From the NCBI GenBank assembly GCA_002794735.1, contig NBAZ01000002.1:620001-684000 (forward strand): DNA of 64,000 bases, in the 5' to 3' direction. This stretch comes from Pyrrhoderma lamaoense (lineage: Eukaryota > Basidiomycota > Agaricomycetes > Hymenochaetales > Hymenochaetaceae). The notes beneath the pieces are model-generated. The model had not been told where the DNA came from and made no database searches. It saw only the letters and a program-made list of their open reading frames with translations. Position numbers and translations under genes: made by a program. Positions 35,724 through 47,443 of this stretch are shown in pieces (position 1 is the stretch's first letter; the number at the start of each line of letters is the position of its first letter).

Positions 35724-38691
35724 CTATATTTCGTGACTTCCCTTCTGCTTCTTCGACTCCAAAGATACAAAGTTTCCTGGCCCACCACTAGGACGCTGTT
35801 TGCGCTTCAATTTCGTTTGAGGGACAGATACAACTGATCCCTCTGAAGTCTGTAAAGACGTCTGACCTGACGAAGATCCTCCCTCGGAGACATCGGGTGT
35901 CGATATGGGTCTGGAATCACTTGAAGAATACTCATCGCTACTATCATTGACCTGTCCTGTGGAGGGTGTTGTATTGAAATTTCGTGGTCGCTCTTCAGAA
36001 CCATCAGAGATGCCTTGCGAGTCAGATGCTAAATCAGCGGCATCTTCGTTGACAGATTCGTAAGAACGTTGTTCCGTCCCTCTCGCTGCTACCTTGAGGA
36101 ACGCTTCCTCGTGTATTTTACAGAGTTCCATTCGGTCCACCATGGGGTCCCGTTCTGAGCCAAATACCCCAGCTTCGGATTGGTTGATAAAACTTCGCAG
36201 CTTTTCCAGATACTTCTTGATGTTTTCAAACTCTGGGGAAAGGAGGTCTAGTACTTTATGCTTGAAGGAGAATGATGCCGTAAGACAACTGAATTTACTA
36301 TCCGCAATTTGCTCCAGCTCATCTTGGTCATATGCGATAGGATCCCATTTTTTTAGTATTGTAAAGTTCGGTGCCTTGAGTTGTGGATCGTCCTTTTCTC
36401 GTTTTTTGAACCATTCACGACTGCGCTCGAGACAGATCCATATCAGTACGTAAAAGGCCGATTCGATATCATGATAATATTTATGCTCAAAGCCTGCAAG
36501 GTTATATAATACCTCGATCGCCATAAAAGGTATAGTCCCCTGAGTTTTTGTTAGCAGATACGAGTGCTAAACGATATTCAGCTGACTCACCGATCTCTTG
36601 GTTAGGGATCCCGACGTATTCAAGTCTGAGAGGTCCACAGAATAGTCAAAGTCAATCAGACACCCATCCCTCAAATCATCTCCTGTGTCAATAAGCACCA
36701 GATTGTTCTTGCTTATATCACGGTGTAGGATATTTTTCACAATCTTCAAGTCCGTGATCGCTGTATAATCCGTTAGCTGACTGGTCTATATGAGTATGCG
36801 ATTGCACCTTACCAAGAAATATGTTCATGAAAGCGACCACTAGTTCCTCTAAAGACTTGAAATCAGAGATTGGTTGTCCCACAGTACTCAGAACTACTCG
36901 TTGATGTTCACGGGAGACTATCTTAGCATTCTTGTTGATAGCAGTTCCTCCTTGTCGAAAATAATTGGTGCGTTCCCCCATGTCTTCATGAGTACACATA
37001 TATGGAGTATTCCTGAACCCCCTCAGTTTCTCGAGTATAACATGCTCCTTTGTCTTATTGCTCATATCGACCCAGCTGTCTTTCACAATATACCCTTGTC
37101 TTCCACTTCCTTCCTTGTCCTTCTCATATTTGAGATTTCCTTCAACGTACCAAACCGTCGTTCCTCTTCCTTGGATACTCCTGTTACGGAATATGGTTTC
37201 GACAATCTCTAATTCTGTATGCGTGTCGTCAGACTGTTTAACGGTTATATAACGCTTTCCATCTCTCGTCTTGATCGTCGGATCGCGACCCAAGTATTTG
37301 TCATCGACAAAAAGCACCCCGATGGCCACCCTCAGAAACTCCTCCTTTCGCTCGTGAATGTTGATCTTCTTAGTCCTCACCACACCAGAGCGGTCATACA
37401 GATACACATACAAATCAGCCTCGACAAATGCACAAGCAATAACCCAGTTGCGGTCATCTTGCACAGCGAATACATCATAAATATAATCGCCCAAGCCGCC
37501 AACAATATCGCTCTGTGAGGGATTAGAATAAGATTTCACCTCTCCGAATGCCAGGAATTCACGCCACTCGTCGTCCGGGATTGGGTCTGGCGTGTCCTCA
37601 TCGCTACTCGGCTCAGTAGTAAGCGCCCCCACCGCCGTTGCACTCTCTTCTTCCGAGTTCTGTTTTTCAGACTCCTCGGATTCCCTGGAATCTTCAGCCT
37701 TCGTAGGTTTCTCAAGTTCGGATCTTGATGTTTGCATTGTGAGTGGAACAACGACAAAATCAGGTTTCCGATTCCGGCCTCCTAACGGTTTTCCATGACA
37801 ATAGTCCGCCGTATATCTTCTCTTCAACGGTATCTTGCACCTGACGGAGACCTCTTGAGCGATTGCGTTCAATGCTCCCGCTATCTCTTCCTCTTGATCT
37901 TTCTTGAATATCGTTGGCCACCTGCTCCATCGCCCGTCTACTATCTGTCTCTCCGCCTTTTCTCTTTCCTCATCCATCCCCTCCCTTGCATCCCTATCAA
38001 AGTCATTCCTTCTCTCTACATCTCTCTCCATCTGAAGTAAGCTTATTATCGCAGGGATAGTGACAACAACCCCGTTGACATCAACGAATGCATCGTCAGG
38101 AATGATTTTGTATGCTAAATTGTTATACGAAGATTCATATAGGTCAGCCATTAGTGTCCTTCCAAAGGTGCTTCGGGTTACTGTCGCACTTGTGCGTTTA
38201 ATCTCTTCAGCCCCTACAGTGCTGCTGCTTGTGAAGCTCGATAGTCTAAACGATTGGGGGTGCTTGGAAGCTGCAGCGGCCCGTCCCGCGTTTTCGTGGC
38301 TTTGATTTTCTAACTCTCTTTGGAGTGTTTTGAGCTTAGATGCTGGAGATCGTACTTGGGAATGTTGAACTGCTTCGGTGACAGTCTGAGCAGATAATTG
38401 TCTTAGAAGTTCAGAAGTCCCTTGTTCCGCGGTCGAAGCGTCTTCTTGGTAAGTTGTATTTATGAAAGTTTCGATTGATGATCGTCTAGAAAGCGGATGG
38501 GCTCCCTGTTCAGAACTAGTAGAGTCTGCAACTGAACTGAGATGATTCACAGATTCGAAATAACCGTCAGAATAATCGTCTTCTTCTTGGAAATCAGTTG
38601 CTGCGGAAGTAGATGGGGCTGGAGAGGTAGCTCTGCTACTGGTGGAGAGGAACGATGTCTCGAAATCGTTCTCGCCTTCAATGAGAGACAT
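35724..38691 (-). CDS. FunK1 fungal-type protein kinase, copy A (intact)
   Basis: FunK1 kinases are a fungal-specific expansion with unknown substrates, most numerous in mushroom-forming basidiomycetes. Exons are 36813-38691, 36591-36760 and 35724-36539, giving 954 residues with all phases consistent. The N-terminal 160 residues are S/T-rich and disordered. Next comes the FunK1 N-region (DFVVVPLTMQ, LAFGEVKSYSNPSQSDI, WVDMSNKTKEHVILEKL). The catalytic loop is ILHRDISKNNL with HRD intact, the metal-binding motif is LIDFDYSV, and the activation end is GTIPFMAIEVL. YYHDIESAFYVLIWICLERS and an S-rich basic tail (LKRKQRPSGGPGNF) follow. The second intron (51 nt) has an in-frame stop here, proving it is a true intron. 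This is the only copy of the four that reads intact with a complete tail. It is head to head with copy B across 1.6 kb. Confidence 0.9.
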
Positions 38692-40292
38692 TAGAATGGA
38701 TAACGAAGAAAGGGAGATGAAGAAACTGACCTTTATATTTGCAGTCTCGTGGGACTTAGCTCACAGAAGACACGCAGAAATCGATAAAATCACTATGCCC
38801 TCGGTAAAAAGATAGCTCACTTCAACCTGGTGGTTGGAAACAAAGACGATCGGGGTTTGTACTTTTCAAAGACTCGCTTGGAAATTAGGCACGTGTCCTT
38901 TGCTTCTATTACTCTACTCCCAGTAACCGAAAGAAGCCAACATAAATCGTTTGTACTTAGTGCAGTGAGCACTACATTCAACAGACTGGGTACCTCGTCT
39001 CCGTCTAAGTATGATCCTTACACAATAAAACAGTTTGTTCAAAAGACGATTTACCAATCACGTGTACGTGTTCGACATCGATCTCCTGTTTGCACTTGTT
39101 TAACACCGTTTGTCAGTCTTCTCTCGATTCGCTTCAATTGAACCAACAAGCCAAGTCATTGTGACTCAGATCGTGTCTTCTTTCATCGATTACTCTAATC
39201 GATGGCGGCTCTTTTGATCTTATTTTTTGCTATGTGATGCCAGGGTTCATGTATTCTCTTTTTATTTCTTTCAGATAAATTACTAGAACCAGCCACTCAT
39301 AATTGTGTAGTCAACCTTGTATTTAGAGACGGAAGCTTCCTCGCGTAGCAGACTCACGAGATTATCTACTGGATATACAACTTATACCGCTTTCGACATC
39401 GACAACAAGAAGCAGGATAGCATAATAGCAACATAAAAACGGTGGGATGACTTTCTGGTTATCTCTTATTCATTATAATCCGATAAGCGAGGAATCAAAG
39501 GGGCTTCTGTATTAAGCAGGTACTATTTCTCTGGCGAGCTCATGGCCATAAGGAGCTGAAGGAATGCTTCAACTCTTGTTTGCCGAGTCTGTTATCAACA
39601 TGAGCTTGTAGGGTCGAAACGCCTGGCCGAAAACAAGTTATACCAAGAATAGTATAATATGATATATCTGATGCACGCTTGTCTGGGGGGAATAGATATA
39701 GCTAATATGTGTGTATGTATGTATGTTTGAAATGAACACGAGAAACTTGTTAGGTTGAGCTGATGATACTAGCCAATTATCCGGAGCAGATCATCTACAT
39801 GTATGCGATCCTAAGCGTATTTATCAGAAGGAGCTATACACGCTCAGAAGACTTAGAAGCAGCTGTACTATGTGCCCACCCGCCTCCGTGTCTCGAGTAC
39901 TAATCTCATTTTCTCCAGGGCTTAAGAATACTTTGTGGTATCTAGAAAACGAAGTGTTATACATCAGGCGTCCCCCCTCCCCTCTGACAGTGAAGAAGTT
40001 ATGATATATAAGATGAGCTTCTCCTTAATATTTTAGGAGTAGGTCGTCTACACAAGAGAGCTTACGACTCCAAAAATAAGGATGACTATACGTAGCCAGT
40101 AAACGATTATGAGTGGCTAGTACTTGTAATTTATTGGAAAGAAATATTAAAAAGAGAGCACGAGCCCTGGAATGGCAAAACAAGAAAAGTAAAATAGAAG
40201 CCTCCACCAATTGGAGTAATCGATGAAGGAAGACACGACCTGATGACATGAGTTGGTGGTTTGATTGAAGCAATTCAACAGCAGACTGACAA
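38692..40292. other. Intergenic region between head-to-head FunK1 copies
   Basis: About 1.6 kb holding the upstream regions of copies A and B. A (GTAT)n run is at 39712-39726. I saw no clear inverted similarity between the two promoter-proximal sequences, unlike the 3' flanks, and no gene. Confidence 0.5.
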
Positions 40293-42797
40293 ATGGTAAT
40301 AAAGAGATGCAAACAGGGGATCTGCGTAAAACGCGTACACGTGATTGACGAGTCGTCTCTTAAGCCACGCGTTTCATTCTGTAAGGCTTTCTATAGGATA
40401 CTGATGCCTGATTTATATGATTCTCCATATGACATTTTGTCATCAAAAATCATTCCTGACGATGCCTTCGTTGATGTTGATGGTGTTGTTATCAATATTC
40501 CTACGATAATAAGCATACTTGAGACGGGGAGAGATGAAGAGAAGAGGAATGACTATGATGGGGATAAAGGGGAGGGGATGGATGAGGAAAGAGAAAAGGC
40601 GGAGAGACAGATAGTAGACGGGCGATGGAGCAGGTGGCCTACGAAATTCGAGAAAGATCAAGAGAAAGAGATAGCGGTCGCATTGAATGCGATTGCTCAG
40701 GAGATCCACGTCAGGTGCAAGGTACCGTTGAAGAGAAAATATATGGCGGACCACTGTCATGGAAAAACATATGGAGGCCGAAATCGGAAACCCGACCTTG
40801 TCGTTACTCCATTCTCAATGCAAACGATGAGAGAAAGAGACAAGAAACCTAGTAAGGCTGAAAATCCCAGGAAGTCCAAGGAGTCCAAGAATCAGAATTC
40901 GGAAGAAGAGTATGCATCGGCGGTAGGGGCGGTTACTACCGAGTCGAGTGCAGATGAGAGCACGCCAAATCCAATCACGGAGGACGAGCTGCATACATAT
41001 CAAGCGTTTGGGGAAGTGAAATCTTATTCTAATCCCTCACAGAGTGATATTGTCAATGGCCTGGGTAATTATATCTATGATGTATTCGCTGTGCAAGATG
41101 ACCGCAGCTGGGTTATTGTTTGTGCATTCATCGAGGCTGAACTGCTTGTGTATCTGTATGACCGCTCTGGTGTGGTGAGGACTGAGAAGATAAACATTCA
41201 TGAGCGAAAGGAGGAGTTTCTGAGGGTGGCCATCGGAGTGCTGTTTGTCGATGACAAATACTTGGGTCGCGATCCGACGATCAAGACGAGAGATGGAAAG
41301 CGTTATATAACTATCAAACAGTCTGACGACACGCATACGGAATTAGAGATCGTTAAAACCATATTCCGTAGTAAGAGCTTCCTCGGTAGAGGAACGACGG
41401 TTTGGTACGTCGATGGACATCTCAAATATGAGAAGGACAAGGAAGGCAGTAGGCGACGGGGGTATATCGTAAAAGACAGCTGGGTCGATATGAGCAATAA
41501 GACAAAGGAATATGTTATACTCGAGAAACTGAGGGGATTCAGGAATACGCCATATATGTGTACTCACGAAGACATGGGGGAACGCACCGAGTATTTTCGA
41601 CAAGGAGGGGTTGCCATAGATGAGAATGCTAAAATTGTCTTCCGTGAACACCATCGAGTTGTCCTGGGTACTGTGGGACAGCCAATCACCGATTTCAAGT
41701 CTTTGAAGGAGCTAATACTCTCTTTTATGAACATCTTTCTTGGTAAGGTGCAATCGCATATTCATATAGACCAGTCAGCTAAAGAACCAAACAGCGATCA
41801 TTGACTTGAAGATTGCGAAAAATATCCTACACTGTGATATCAGTATAAACAATCTGTTGCTTATTGACATAGGAAATGGTAAGAGAGATGGGTGTCTGAT
41901 TGACTTTGACTACTCTGTGGATCTCTCGGACGAGAACACACTCGAATCTCTCACCAAGAGAACGGTGGGTCTGATGAATATCGTTGAGTATCTGTACATG
42001 CTGACGAGAACTCAGGGGACGGTCCCTTTTATGGCAATCGAGGTGTTACATAACGAAGCAGGCTTTGAACATCAATACTACCATGATATCGAATCAGCCT
42101 TTTATGTACTGATCTGGATCTGTCTCGAGCGTAGTCGAGAGTGGTATATAAAACGAGAAAAGAAGGATCGACGACTCAAGGTACCAGACTATATGCTTTT
42201 GGCACAATGGGATCCTAAGCATGTCGACAAGATGAAGATTGTACAAGTCGCAGATGCTAAATATACTTGTCTTACGAATTCATACTTCTTCGAGCGTAGG
42301 ATACTAGACCTCCTTTCTCCAGAGTTTGAGAACATCAAGGAGTATCTGAGAAAGTTGCGAAGTTTTTTCAGCGAATCCGGAGTTGGGATGAACGCATCGG
42401 ATCGGGATCCCATGGTGGACCGAGAGAAACTCTGTAAAATACATGAAGAAGTGTTCCTCAAATTACAGGGGAAAGGTCGGGACAGCTCTCTGACGAATCC
42501 GCCGTCGAAGATGCTGCTGATTTAGCAACTATTCCACATCAGGGAATATCTGATGATCCTGAGGAACAAAATAGCAGTAGTAACGAGGAACGTTCTTCAA
42601 GTGATTCCGGACCCATATCGACATCCAATGTCTCCGAGGGTAGATCTTCTTCAGAACAAACCTCTTTACAGACTTCAGAGGGTTCATCTATGCCTGTCCC
42701 TCAAAGAGGATCGAAGCGCAAACAGCGTCCTAGTGGTGGGCCAGGGAACTTTGTATCTTCGGAGTCGAAGAAACAGAAGGGGAGTCATGAAATGTAG
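40293..42797 (+). CDS. FunK1 fungal-type protein kinase, copy B (HRD altered to HCD)
   Basis: Exons are 40293-41742, 41795-41964 and 42016-42797. The total of 2402 nt is one base short of 801 codons, and a frame break near 42460-42490 accounts for it; after it the tail (SDESAVEDAADLA... to SKRKQRPSGGPGNF) resumes. The start is uncertain: 40293 gives an unusual N-terminus, and ATG at 40404 (MPDLYDSPYD) aligns with copy A's conserved region. The N-region is very like copy A. The catalytic loop reads ILHCDISINNL, so the arginine of HRD is replaced by cysteine. The DFD motif and GTVPFMAIEVL remain. The 51-nt intron at 41965-42015 has no in-frame stop here, so retention would add 17 residues. Activity is doubtful because of the HRD change. 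Confidence 0.82.
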
Positions 42798-43918
42798 TCT
42801 TATTCAAATGCACTTCAATTTCTTGACTATATCTCAATATTTCTCCGTGATATTTTCCATAGTAAACTCTGTCTTTATTTTTCTCGTGTAACACTCAGTT
42901 CTGCTATCATCTGCTTTCTAGGATGGAACCCATTCTTGCTTTCGTTGTTTATTGCATGCATATTGATCAATGTTTTCTTGTTCCTGTCCGCGTTAGTTGC
43001 GCTACAATAATAGTTACAATGCTTATTCTACTCTTACTATATTATATATGACATCCATGTCTTTCATCATGCTAACCAGAGCATATACTCATTCTTGTGA
43101 GATTAAACCAGTGTCTCAGCTTCGCATAACTACTGTTATATTGCGAGTTCTTTCGCACACATTGGCTCCTTTACCCCTCTTTATAACTCATACTCTCAAG
43201 ATCTCATGACGAAAACTACCCCATCGCAGTCTCATACTGTGTTGTATGGTGTTATCTAGATCATCGATTATGGTACGACGATTGAAAGCCATGTGTTGGG
43301 TCATGATTATTAAGTATAACCCACTATATGAAGTTGCACTGACAAAAAGGTCCGCTGTATGATTATTGAAGAATCCCCGCCGGTCCTAATTGGCAAGCCA
43401 TAATCATGTAACGTATTAGTCCATGAATTATTTGGCCTTCCTTACCCGCCACATACGGATACTCACTTATCTATATCCTTCCGAGATGAACGTAAGATAA
43501 GTTGTCAAAATAATTGCTAGATATTGCTTCTGAACATTATATGCACCTATTTTACAGTAACGAATCTACAGCAGAGAAAACATAGAGCGACGGTAATCAT
43601 ACATGTGGAAAACAACTATATTCACCAAGAGTGGGATATATTCTAGAGGCAAAGAGGTGTACGAGTTATATAATATGAGTGAACAAAGCAACGATGAAAT
43701 GAAAAAATGGGGAAAAAGATGAGCGTGATCCACAGCCAAGAGATTGGTATTCGTTGAAATTGTCACATTCTCTCTGCTTTCTCGTCTCTGCAATTACCAA
43801 GCGTCTTATCCACTGGTGGACGTTGCTCGTGCTTCTGTGCTTCAAGCTTGTTCAAAGGGTAGTTCCTCTAAATCCTGCATAAATTTGTGTTCTGCGTACA
43901 CGTTGGAGGTCAACACAG
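42798..43918 (+). repeat. FunK1 3' flank, arm B of a long inverted repeat
   Basis: Plus-strand counterpart of 34658-35723. It is about 1.12 kb, slightly longer because of small insertions (for example around 43225-43280). It ends at TCAACACAGG, a 10-nt sequence that also occurs in the FunK1 tail of copy D (34116-34125). The sequence then continues as the broken tail of copy C, suggesting a join at microhomology. Confidence 0.85.
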
Positions 43919-43989
43919 GACCTTAATCACCAGAAGTCTGTTTTTCGCCACTATTGTAAGAATTGTCCGACAAGATTATCAGATATCCC

Positions 43990-46022
43990 TCATTGTGAGT
44001 TAGATGCTAAATCGGCGGTATCTTTATCAACAGATTCGTCCGAGTCCTGACTTGACACTTTCGCTGCTACCTTGAGGAACGCTTCCTCGTGTATTCTACA
44101 AATTTCTTCCCGGTCCACCATGGGATCTCGTTGTCTTGAATATACCCCAATTACAGGCTTGGAGATGAAATTTCGTAAGTTTTCCAAGTAGTCCTTAATG
44201 TCATCGAATTCCGGAGCAAGCAATTCTAATACTTGCATTTCAAGTTCATGCGGGGAACTAAGGCAGCTTACTTTCAACGATGCAACTGAATCTAGCTCAT
44301 CTCGATCAATTTTGCTAGGATCCCATTTTTTCAGTATTGTAAAATATGGTGCCTTATTTTGTGAGGCGTCCTTCTTTCCTCGCTTTTTAAACCACCCATA
44401 ACTTCGCTCAAGACAGATCCATATCAGCACATAGAAAGCCGATTCAATATCATGGTAGTAATCGTGCACGAAATCCTCCTTGTTCCTCAACACCTCAATC
44501 GCCATAAAAGTGACCGTCCCCTGAGTTCTCGTCAGCATGTACAGATACTCAACGATATTCATCAGACCCACCGTTCTCTTGGTGAGAGATTCGAGTGTGT
44601 TCTCGTCCGAGAGATCCACAGAGTGGTCAAAGTCAATCAGACACCCATCTCTCTTACCATTTCCCATATCAATAAGCAACAGATTGTTTACACTGATATC
44701 ACGGTGTAAGATGTTTTTCACAGTCTTCAAGTCAATGATCGCTTTGTGGTTCGTTAGCTGACTAGTCTATGAGTATGTGATTGCACCTTACCAAGAAAGA
44801 TGTTCATGAAGGAGAGTATTAATTCCTTCAAAGACTTGAAATTGATGATAGGCTGTCCCACAGTACCTAGGACCACTCGATGATGTTCACGGGAGACGAT
44901 TTTAGCATCCTCGTCTATAGCAACCCCTCCTTGTCGAAAATATTCGGTGCGTTCACCCATGTCTTCATGAGTACACATATATGGCGTATTCCTGAATCCC
45001 CTCAGTTTCTCGAGTATAACATGCTCCTTTGTCTTATTGCTCATATCGACCCAGCTGTCTTTTACGATATACCCCCGTCGTGTACTTCCTTCCTTGTCAT
45101 TCTCATATTTGAGACATCCTTCAACATACCACACCGTTGTTCCCCTTCCTTGGATGTTCTTGTTACGGAATATGGTTTGTACGATCTCTAATTCTGCATG
45201 CGTATCGTCGAACTGTTTGACGGTTATATAACGCTTTCCATCTTTCATCTTGATTGTTGGATCATATCCTAGATATTTCTCGTCGACGAACAGCACACCT
45301 ATTACCAATCTCAAGAATACCTCCTTTCGCTCATGAATGTTGATCTTCTCCGTCACTATTACACCAGAGCGATCAAATACATACACGACAAGATCCACGT
45401 TAGTGAGTGTCCAGGTAACCAACCATAAACGGTTATCTTGTGTAGCAAATACTTCCTGAACACAGTCGACCAGGTTGGTGATAGCTTCTTCATCTTCGTG
45501 TATATCGGTTGATACAATTTTCCCAATAATCATGACTGTCTTCCATGTTCCTTCGTCTACATGAGAAGATTCCTCTTTTGTTTTACACCCCTCATTCCAT
45601 CCGCCTCCAGCTTTCTGAACCTTTGTCAAGGAGACATCCTCTGGCATTTCGGGTCCGTTCGATATAAGCTCGGGTTCAAAGGCGATTTCCATTGAAGATG
45701 AATCTGGACCAATCACGAGATAGGTGAGCTGTTTGGAGTCTTCTGTCTTCTCACATATTGTGCTGTACTTCCTTGTTAGATTCATATCACATCTCTCACT
45801 GACCGCCTGGGCGAGTCTGTTCAGAGCCTTTGAGACATCGTGCTCTCTCCCAGGGCGAGAATTCTCTGGCCAGTCAATCCAACGACCATTTTCAACTAGG
45901 TTTTCTACTTTATTCACCATCTCGTGTGGGCTGACCTTCCGACCACTGCGGTCAGAAAGGGCATGATCAGGTATAATTTGCGACAACAAGTTATCGAAAG
46001 GGGCTTTGTATTCTGGAAGCAT
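43990..46022 (-). CDS. FunK1 fungal-type protein kinase, copy C (divergent N-half, short tail)
   Basis: Exons are 44792-46022, 44572-44741 and 43990-44520, giving 643 residues with consistent phases from MLPEYKAPFDNLL. The N-terminal half (to about residue 250) differs strongly from copies A and B. It lacks the S/T-rich leader, has its own LTRKYSTICEKTEDS and AGGGWNEGCKTKEES stretches, and shares only the general FunK1 layout. From KINIHERKE onward it is nearly the same as A and B. HRD is intact (ILHRDISVNNL), with LIDFDHSV and GTVTFMAIEVL. The 51-nt intron is stop-free, as in copy B. It ends at ADLASNSQ, without the basic S-rich tail, because homology to the other tails breaks up against arm B of the inverted repeat. 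A longer upstream frame to 46220 exists but looks non-coding. Confidence 0.82.
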
Positions 46023-47058
46023 GTGGCAGCCTGATTCAGAATATATCAGGTACGTGAAGTCACAAGAAGAATTCAGAAGTCCACTGCCAATGCTCTGATA
46101 CCTACGCGTCTGAAATCGTTTCGCTGAATTCAATTTAAACGAGGAAATGTAACACGTGAAGATCACGTGAATCTGTCTGCAACCCAAAGTCAAAAGTGAA
46201 ACAGCAACTGCTACACGCATTGGTGATTATATGAGATGGATACTAGCAGATATATGAGTCTGAGACTCTAAGGCAAGCATACTTCTGTTGACCTTTATTC
46301 ATACTACTATGCTAGACGAACTAAACGAACCGTGCGGCGATACTGACTAAAGAATTCTCATCCAAGTCACAAAAGAATAAACATTCCGAATATTGTTCAG
46401 ATTTGTCCAGGCAGTCAGCAGGAATAAATCGTACTACGTACGAGCACTACAATATGAAGCGTACATATGTAGAGGTGTAAGCAGAGAGTTCGTCTCTTGG
46501 AATCCAAACTCACCAAAACGGGAACGTGATTAGAATAAAGGAGGCTTAGCTCGAAGAGAATTCAGAAATTCCTTCTACAAGACCTCTGAAGACTGAGTTA
46601 TGTTGAAAGAGATGTTTAAATTAGACATCTCCAATGGAAAGTAAACTTAGAAAGCAATCATGTTCTTAACGTCCCGTACTGACGCTAACACAAGCTCAGA
46701 ACTAGTTGAAATACCAGTTATGATCGTTTACTTCTTCTTAAAGCAAGTCTCATTTTTTATGAACATTGGTACTGAGAGGTATAGCTTAAGTACACGATAT
46801 GCACATAGTTTGAAGGTATCTCTGTTTTGAAACGCACTGTCTTGATAATTAGCCTTTGAGATTAAGACATAGAATTACGATTTATATTATAATTTTGGTG
46901 ATGTATTACGAAGATTAATGACATATTGATATTCTTTGCTTTGGTTTAACCATGCATTAGCAAAGTCCAAAAAATGACGAAGAAAGAATAGTAAACACAC
47001 CTTAGAGGGGAGGAGGTTCAAAAACCCCTTTCAAATATTTAAGATAATTATCATTTCA
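46023..47058. other. Intergenic region, no gene supported
   Basis: About 1 kb of AT-rich sequence upstream of copy C and downstream of the small mitochondrial-type gene. No repeat of the FunK1 unit was noticed here. Confidence 0.5.
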
Positions 47059-47443
47059 CTACCAAACCTCAAAGAATCGTTTCCACCATGGCCGGCCGAT
47101 ACCCTGAGCACTTTTATGGACTCCTTCGACAATTTGGTTATAGTGTAAGGGTCGAGAAGCAGGTTTTAACAGTTTCTCTGAGAGTGGATACTAGGGTTGT
47201 GTTTTGGGAAATGTTAGGGAGAAAATTGACATAAGTCATAATTGTAAAGTGTACTTTAAGGAGTGGAATTACCTTCTTTTGGAGTTCATTGGCACGAAGA
47301 GCTTCTGTAGCTCGTACGGCCTGGAGACTAAGATGTGGGTGAGAAGAGAGCGAAATAAAGAAATTTTGCAACTGCATATTTGGCCGAAAGGGGTCAACTG
47401 GCCATGTTTGAGCAATGGCCTTGAGTTTGGACGAGGCAGACAT
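47059..47443 (-). CDS. Small UQCC2/CBP6-like protein (cytochrome bc1 assembly, tentative)
   Basis: Two exons, 47273-47443 and 47059-47190, with an 82-nt intron, total 303 nt (100 residues). The first exon gives MSASSKLKAIAQTWPVDPF and AVRATEALRANELQKK. The second gives YPLSEKLLKPASRPLHYNQI and VEGVHKSAQGIGRPWWKRFF before TAG. The TWPVD near the N-terminus resembles the EEWPVD of UQCC2, and the KLLKPASRPLHYNQIV stretch resembles the C-terminus of yeast Cbp6, which assists cytochrome b synthesis in mitochondria. Overall similarity is limited, so the assignment is tentative. That it is a real gene is better supported: the splice sites are canonical, the frame is continuous, and the protein is compact and basic. 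Confidence 0.6.
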
